The position numbers were made by a program, and so were the translations under genes. 64,000 bases of DNA, taken from Actinoallomurus purpureus (lineage in GTDB: Bacteria > Actinomycetota > Actinomycetes > Streptosporangiales > Streptosporangiaceae). The stretch is from assembly GCF_024055795.1 (NCBI RefSeq), contig NZ_JAMXMY010000007.1, forward strand, positions 277,936 to 341,935, written 5' to 3'. Below the pieces are notes generated by a model, which worked only from the letters and a program-made list of their open reading frames with translations, did no database searches and was not told where the DNA came from. Below are positions 59,834-64,000 of the stretch, one piece after another (the first letter of the stretch is position 1; each line of letters opens with the position of its first letter).

Positions 59834-59981
59834 CCCACGCGTCCGCGGTACGAGACCGACGCCCGCACGCTCGCGCCCGGGCACCAGATGATCGCGCTTA
59901 CACCTGCGTGTGCCGAGAGTATGGTGGTCATACGGGCTGCGCAGACACGGCACACCACCGGACTCGTTCCGGGAGGACACC

Positions 59982-61280
59982 ATGACTGACGAGAGGCCTC
60001 CCACCCCAGAGGACAGGTGGCGCGGCGGGGGGTGTCCGGCGGATCTCCTCGCGCGGCGGTCGTTCCTTCGGGGCACAGTGGCCGCCGGTCTCGTCGGGGC
60101 CGCGGGCGGGAGCCTGCTGGGCGGTGACGAGGCCCTCGCGGACTCGGCGAGCGGCGACGGCGCGAGGACGAGCGCGATTCCGTTCCACGGCGCCCATCAG
60201 GCGGGCATCGCCACTCCTCCGCAGCCGATCGGAGCCTTCGCCTCCTTCGACGTGACCGCCTCCGGCCGTGCGGAACTCACTGACCTGTTCCGCACGCTGA
60301 CCAGGCGGGCCCGCTCCCTCACCGCGGGAGGCACGCTGCCGAAGGCGCCGCCGCGTGCGGCGCCACCGGACACCGGCATCCTGGGCCCCGACGCCGCGCC
60401 GGATGATCTCACCATCACGGTCGCCGTCGGCGCGACCCTCTTCGGGCGGTACGGACTGGCCGCGCGCAAGCCGGCCCAGCTCGTCACCATGAGTCCATTC
60501 GCGCACGACGACCTGGATCCCGCGCTGTCCCACGGCGACATTCTGGTGCAGCTCTGCGCCGAACACCGGGACACGACCGTGCACGCGCTGCTCGACATCC
60601 TGGCCCACACCAACGGCGCGATGAGGCAGCGCTGGCGCATCCACTGCCAGCGCAATCCACCGCGCCCCGACGGAATCCCGCGGGACTGGTTCGGCTTCAA
60701 AGACGGCATCTCCAACCCGGACACGACGAACACCGCCCAGCTGAACCAGCTCGTCTGGACGCAACCGCGTACCACTGAGCCTGTCTGGGCGACGGGGGGC
60801 ACCTACCAGGTGGTGCGCATCGTCCACTTCGATCTTGAGAAGTGGCAGGAGGTACCCGTCGCCCAGCAGGAGCGGATCTTCGGCCGCCGCAAGGTCAGCG
60901 GTGCCCCCATGTACGCCGTGTCCGACAACACGTCAGACGACCTGGATCCCATCTACACCAACGACCCGCAGGGCCTGATCACCCCGCTGCACTCCCATGT
61001 CCGCCTCGCCAATCCCCAGACCCCGCAGACCGCGTCGACCAGCTCCATCCTGCGCCGCAGCTACGACTACGACCGAAGCCCCGACGTGCACGGCGGCCTC
61101 GACCTGGGGCACGCGTTCTGCTGCTTCCAGCGTGAGCTCGACACCTACATCACCATGCAGAACCGGCTGGAAGACGAAATGCTGGTGCCGTACATCAGCC
61201 CGCGGGGCGGCGGCTACTTCTTCGCCCTTCCCGGCGTGCGTGACGACAAGGACTACTACGCCCGTGGACTCCTGACCTGA
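59982..61280 (+). CDS. Tat-exported DyP-type heme peroxidase
   Basis: The protein has 432 residues from ATG 59982 with GGGAGGACACC upstream. Twin-arginine signal peptide: LARRSFLRGTVAAGLVGAAGG. The mature part has the DyP signature GxxDG in FGFKDGISNP near 245, and LVQLCAEHRDTTVHALLDIL. The proximal heme His lies in TPLHSHVRLANPQ, and RRSYDYDR and GHAFCCFQRELDTYITMQNR are the C-terminal heme-pocket segments. Class A (EfeB/TfuDyP-like) enzymes are folded with heme before export. They oxidise dyes and phenolic or lignin-type compounds with peroxide. It precedes two other exported proteins. Confidence 0.92.
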   Translation: MTDERPPTPEDRWRGGGCPADLLARRSFLRGTVAAGLVGAAGGSLLGGDEALADSASGDGARTSAIPFHGAHQAGIATPPQPIGAFASFDVTASGRAELTDLFRTLTRRARSLTAGGTLPKAPPRAAPPDTGILGPDAAPDDLTITVAVGATLFGRYGLAARKPAQLVTMSPFAHDDLDPALSHGDILVQLCAEHRDTTVHALLDILAHTNGAMRQRWRIHCQRNPPRPDGIPRDWFGFKDGISNPDTTNTAQLNQLVWTQPRTTEPVWATGGTYQVVRIVHFDLEKWQEVPVAQQERIFGRRKVSGAPMYAVSDNTSDDLDPIYTNDPQGLITPLHSHVRLANPQTPQTASTSSILRRSYDYDRSPDVHGGLDLGHAFCCFQRELDTYITMQNRLEDEMLVPYISPRGGGYFFALPGVRDDKDYYARGLLT

Positions 61281-61365
61281 CCGGGGCCGCCCAGGCCGAC
61301 CGGTCTCCGGCGAAAAGGCGATCCGGGCCACGACCGGATCCCCTGCGATGCGCACAGGAGGCGAG

Positions 61366-62424
61366 ATGCGTTCCACCTGGCGAAACCGGCCTGGTGCCGT
61401 CGACCGGCCGTGCGGGAGGGCTCTCGGGCCGGTGCGGGGGGCCGCTTTCGGGCTCTTGTCGGCGTCCGGTTGTCTCCTCGCGGCATCGGCCGGGTCGGCC
61501 TCGGCGACGATGTCCTCCGCGATCGTCCGCTCGGGTGGCGACGGCCACGTGTACGTCACCAACCAACTCGACGACACGGTCTCCGTGATCGATGCCCGAA
61601 CGAACCGGGTCGTCGCGACCGTGCCGGCCGGCACGGCACCCGCAGGCGTCGCGGTCGCTCCGGCCGGCGGCCACGCCTACATCGCGGACAGCGGATCGGC
61701 CGGCGTCTCCGTACTCGACACCCGGACCAACAAGATCGTCGGGACCGTGCCGGTCGGGAAGAGTCCCAGCGGTGTCGCCCTGAGCCCGGACGGCACGGCG
61801 CTCTACGTCGCGGACGGCGGCTCGAACAGGGTCTCCGTACTCGACACCCGGACCAATCGGGTGACCAGGTCCATCCCGGTCGGCACGTCCCCCGTGAAGG
61901 TGGCCGTCAGCCGGGACGGCAACGCGGCCTATGTCGCCAACGCCGGATCGGGCAGCGTATCGGTCATCGACACCCGTACGCACCGGGTCGTGCGGGCCAT
62001 TCGCGCAGGCCGGTCACCGGTAAGCGTCGCCGTCGCCCCGGACGGCCGGTCGGCCTACGTCGCCGACGAGACGGCGGCGAACGTCTCGGTCGTCGGCACC
62101 CGTACCGGCACCATCACGGCCACCGTGCCGGTCGGCGAGGGCCCGTTCGACGTGGCGCTCGGACCGGACGGCCGCTCGGCGTACGTCGCCGTTCTCGGCC
62201 CCGGGAAGGTCTCGGTGATCGATACCCGTGGACACCGCGTCTCGGCGACCGTTTCCGTCGGCCCCCCGGGCACCGACCCGTTCAACGTGGCGGTCGGCTC
62301 TTCCGCGATCTACGTCACGAACCAGGGGGCAGGCACCCTCGCAGTCATCGACGCCAAGACCCTCAAGGTCACCGCGACCGTCACCGTCGGCAACAGCCCG
62401 TACGGCGTGGCCGTGGGCCCTTGA
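61366..62424 (+). CDS. Secreted YVTN-family beta-propeller
   Basis: The protein has 352 residues from ATG 61366, directly after AGGAGGCGAG; an ATG at 61348 lies before that site. The signal peptide follows a long basic n-region (AAFGLLSASGCLLAASAGSA, cleaved near SASA). About seven repeats of ~42 residues follow, each reading like VYVTNQLDDTVSVIDARTNR then VVATVPAGTAPAGVAVAPAG. The repeats form a propeller that probably binds a ligand or protein outside the cell. A GATCCGG/CCGGATC hairpin (61320-61340) precedes the ribosome-binding site. Confidence 0.88.
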   Translation: MRSTWRNRPGAVDRPCGRALGPVRGAAFGLLSASGCLLAASAGSASATMSSAIVRSGGDGHVYVTNQLDDTVSVIDARTNRVVATVPAGTAPAGVAVAPAGGHAYIADSGSAGVSVLDTRTNKIVGTVPVGKSPSGVALSPDGTALYVADGGSNRVSVLDTRTNRVTRSIPVGTSPVKVAVSRDGNAAYVANAGSGSVSVIDTRTHRVVRAIRAGRSPVSVAVAPDGRSAYVADETAANVSVVGTRTGTITATVPVGEGPFDVALGPDGRSAYVAVLGPGKVSVIDTRGHRVSATVSVGPPGTDPFNVAVGSSAIYVTNQGAGTLAVIDAKTLKVTATVTVGNSPYGVAVGP

Positions 62425-62532
62425 CAATGTTTTAAATCGTCCGTTTCCGGCCGATAACGGTAAGTGACCCACGGGTGCCGATCCGGTGCTCCCAGCATGG
62501 CGTTCGACCTTGCATCGACATCGGGGGGTGTG

Positions 62533-63942
62533 ATGCGCTCTCGAGCCGGCCTGACCTACCTGTACGCAGCGGTGGCCCTCGTCATCGCTCCGCTGCCGAG
62601 CGGCTCCGCCGGCGAGCCGTCGCCGTCACCATCGGCGCCGGGGGGAGCGGCGCTACGGGACCCACCCCAGCTGGTGAGCCACGACGGGCTCCTGCGGGTG
62701 AAGATCGTCGTGGAACGACGCCGGGTGGACGTCGGCGGTCGCAAGCTGTGGGCCCTCACCTACAACGGCCGGTACATGCCCGCCACACTGCGGATCCGGC
62801 CCGGGGACAGGCTGGATCTGGCGATGGAGAACCGGCTGACCTCGCCGACGAACCTGCACGTCCACGGAATGCACGTGTCCCCCAGCGGCCACTCCGACAA
62901 CATCTTCGTCCGCATCGAGCCCGGCCGGACCTTCCACTACTCCTACCGGTTCCCCCGCGACCTGGCGCCCGGCACCTACTGGTACCACTCGCACGCGGAC
63001 CCCATCTCCGCGCCCCAGGTCGCCGGCGGAATGTCGGGGATCATCATCGTCGACGGGCTCAAAGAACACCTGCCGCGGTCGTTGCGCGGCATCACCGACC
63101 ACGTCATCGCGCTCAAGGACTTCCAGGTTCAGGGCGACACGGTCAAGACACAGAACCTGAAGATCAGCGCGCCCACCACCCGTACGGTCAACGGTCAACT
63201 CGACCCGACCATCAAGATCCGGCCGGGCGAGGTCCAACTCTGGCGGCTGGCCAACGTCAGCGCCAATGTCTACTACTACGTCCACCTGCGGGGACAGCGC
63301 TTCCACGTGATCGCGCACGACGCCAACCCGGTCGACCGGATCTGGACCGCGGACTCACTCCTCCTCGCCGCGGGAACCCGGTTCGACGTGCTCGTCCAAG
63401 GCGGTCCACCAGGCACCACCCGGCTGGAGACGCTCCCGTACAGCACCGGGCCCGGTGGAAACAAGTTCCCCCAGGCGACCCTGGCCACCGTCGTCTCCGC
63501 AGGGACGCCGGTCCACCCGGTCACGCTGCCCACCGCCTTCGCACCGGTCGAGGACCTGAGCCACGCCCCGATCGCCGCACGGCACACCCTCGTGTTCTCC
63601 GAGAACGCGGCGGGCACCAAGTACTACATCAATGGGAAACAGTTCGACATGAACCGGGTCGACGTCCGGTCGAAGCTGGGCACGGTCGAGGAATGGGTCG
63701 TCCGCAACGACAGCAACGAAGAGCACTCCTTCCACGTCCACGTCGACGACTTCCAGCTGATGAGCATCAACGGCCGGCCACACCACGGCCACGGCCTGCA
63801 GGACACCGCCAGCGTTCCCCCGAAGGGCCGGATCGTCGTCCGGATCCACTTCACCGACTTCACGGGCAGGACGGTGCTGCACTGCCACATCCTCAATCAC
63901 GAGGACGCGGGCATGATGGCGGTCCTGGAGATCGTCAAGTGA
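62533..63942 (+). CDS. Secreted multicopper oxidase
   Basis: The protein has 469 residues from ATG 62533. The signal peptide (RAGLTYLYAAVALVIAPLPS) is followed by a Pro/Ser linker. Copper ligands are all present: LHVHGMHVSPSGHSDN near 108-122, TYWYHSHADP near 165, EEHSFHVHVDDFQ near 420, and VLHCHILNHEDAGMMAVLEI near 452-468. The last segment holds the T1 Cys-His pair and axial Met. It is a three-cupredoxin-domain laccase/CotA/CueO-like enzyme that oxidises phenols, metals or amines with O2. It follows the propeller gene by 108 bp on the same strand; the gap is partly AT-rich (TGTTTTAAATCG near 62430). Confidence 0.92.
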   Translation: MRSRAGLTYLYAAVALVIAPLPSGSAGEPSPSPSAPGGAALRDPPQLVSHDGLLRVKIVVERRRVDVGGRKLWALTYNGRYMPATLRIRPGDRLDLAMENRLTSPTNLHVHGMHVSPSGHSDNIFVRIEPGRTFHYSYRFPRDLAPGTYWYHSHADPISAPQVAGGMSGIIIVDGLKEHLPRSLRGITDHVIALKDFQVQGDTVKTQNLKISAPTTRTVNGQLDPTIKIRPGEVQLWRLANVSANVYYYVHLRGQRFHVIAHDANPVDRIWTADSLLLAAGTRFDVLVQGGPPGTTRLETLPYSTGPGGNKFPQATLATVVSAGTPVHPVTLPTAFAPVEDLSHAPIAARHTLVFSENAAGTKYYINGKQFDMNRVDVRSKLGTVEEWVVRNDSNEEHSFHVHVDDFQLMSINGRPHHGHGLQDTASVPPKGRIVVRIHFTDFTGRTVLHCHILNHEDAGMMAVLEIVK

Positions 63943-64000
63943 ATCGCCGCACGCGAGCGCGGGCTCGCAAAGGGACGCCGAGCCGGCCGTCACCCCCCGC

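Noticed and set aside
58838..60076. 1100-residue frame fusing hydantoinase A to upstream DNA
   Set aside because: Upstream of GTG 58837 the frame is antisense to the LLM and DyP genes and has no homology; GGAGGT before GTG 58837 sets the start.

Overview
The window is 64 kb of very GC-rich actinomycete DNA. Codons end mostly in G or C, GTG and TTG starts are common, and many genes overlap by 4 nt (ATGA or GTGA). Several families point to Actinomycetota: DUF397, DUF574 methyltransferase, F420-dependent LLM and PPOX oxidoreductases, a KstR2-like TetR, a CebR-type cellobiose operon and a MecA_N-type PBP. A Streptosporangiales/Thermomonosporaceae-like soil organism fits, but the genus cannot be fixed from this window. 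No rRNA, tRNA, integrase, transposase or CRISPR array was seen.

Layout. 0-5.7 kb: mixed housekeeping genes (repeat-tailed membrane protein, epimerase, PTH2 hydrolase, RpiB-like isomerase, Nudix hydrolase, Ser/Thr kinase). 5.8-11.7 kb: a complete cello-oligosaccharide uptake operon, cebE-cebF-cebG-bglC-cebR, with a perfect CebR palindrome in front. 12.4-18.9 kb: a secreted/surface-protein region with two translationally coupled WxL-like/DUF916-like pairs, a third long WxL-like protein and a seven-bladed Vgb-type propeller. 19-24.6 kb: HAD phosphatase, KstR2-like TetR, MMPL exporter and a DUF234-type ATPase preceded by a tandem 16-bp repeat. 24.6-29.7 kb: an accessory mosaic. Two diverged copies of a thiolase-like gene (one intact, one with most of its middle deleted) share a 116-bp direct repeat. 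Between them lie an MMPL fragment, a histidine-kinase fragment with an in-frame stop, and an intact ATPase + HNH pair resembling the Septu (PtuAB) anti-phage system.

31-45.5 kb: an acyl-CoA-type catabolic cluster (LLM oxidoreductase, two AMP-forming ligases, cyclase, class-C-like serine hydrolase, two SDRs, isochorismatase-fold protein, DUF35 OB-fold protein, VOC protein, fused ADP-forming acyl-CoA synthetase), interrupted by nfi and a PBP. 45.5-53.2 kb: two-component system, lipoprotein, amidase with divergent TetR and a perfect 20-bp palindrome, GAF regulator, DUF1232 and DUF397 proteins. 53.3-59.8 kb: enoyl-CoA hydratase, a hydantoinase A/B + LLM operon and a further LLM gene. 60-63.9 kb: three exported proteins (Tat-type DyP peroxidase, YVTN propeller, multicopper oxidase).

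The strongest system-level signal is an 18-bp palindrome, consensus ACCAAGCGnGCGCTWGST. It lies just upstream of the LLM/ligase operon (31.4 kb), the DUF35-to-SDR operon (40.2 kb) and the hydantoinase operon (58.9 kb), with a weaker copy before the isochorismatase/SDR operon (37.7 kb). This suggests one regulator controls a dispersed regulon of more than ten catabolic genes. The KstR2-like TetR at 19.8 kb, which has a related half-site in its own promoter, is a candidate. The second notable system is the Septu-like pair carried inside the thiolase duplication.
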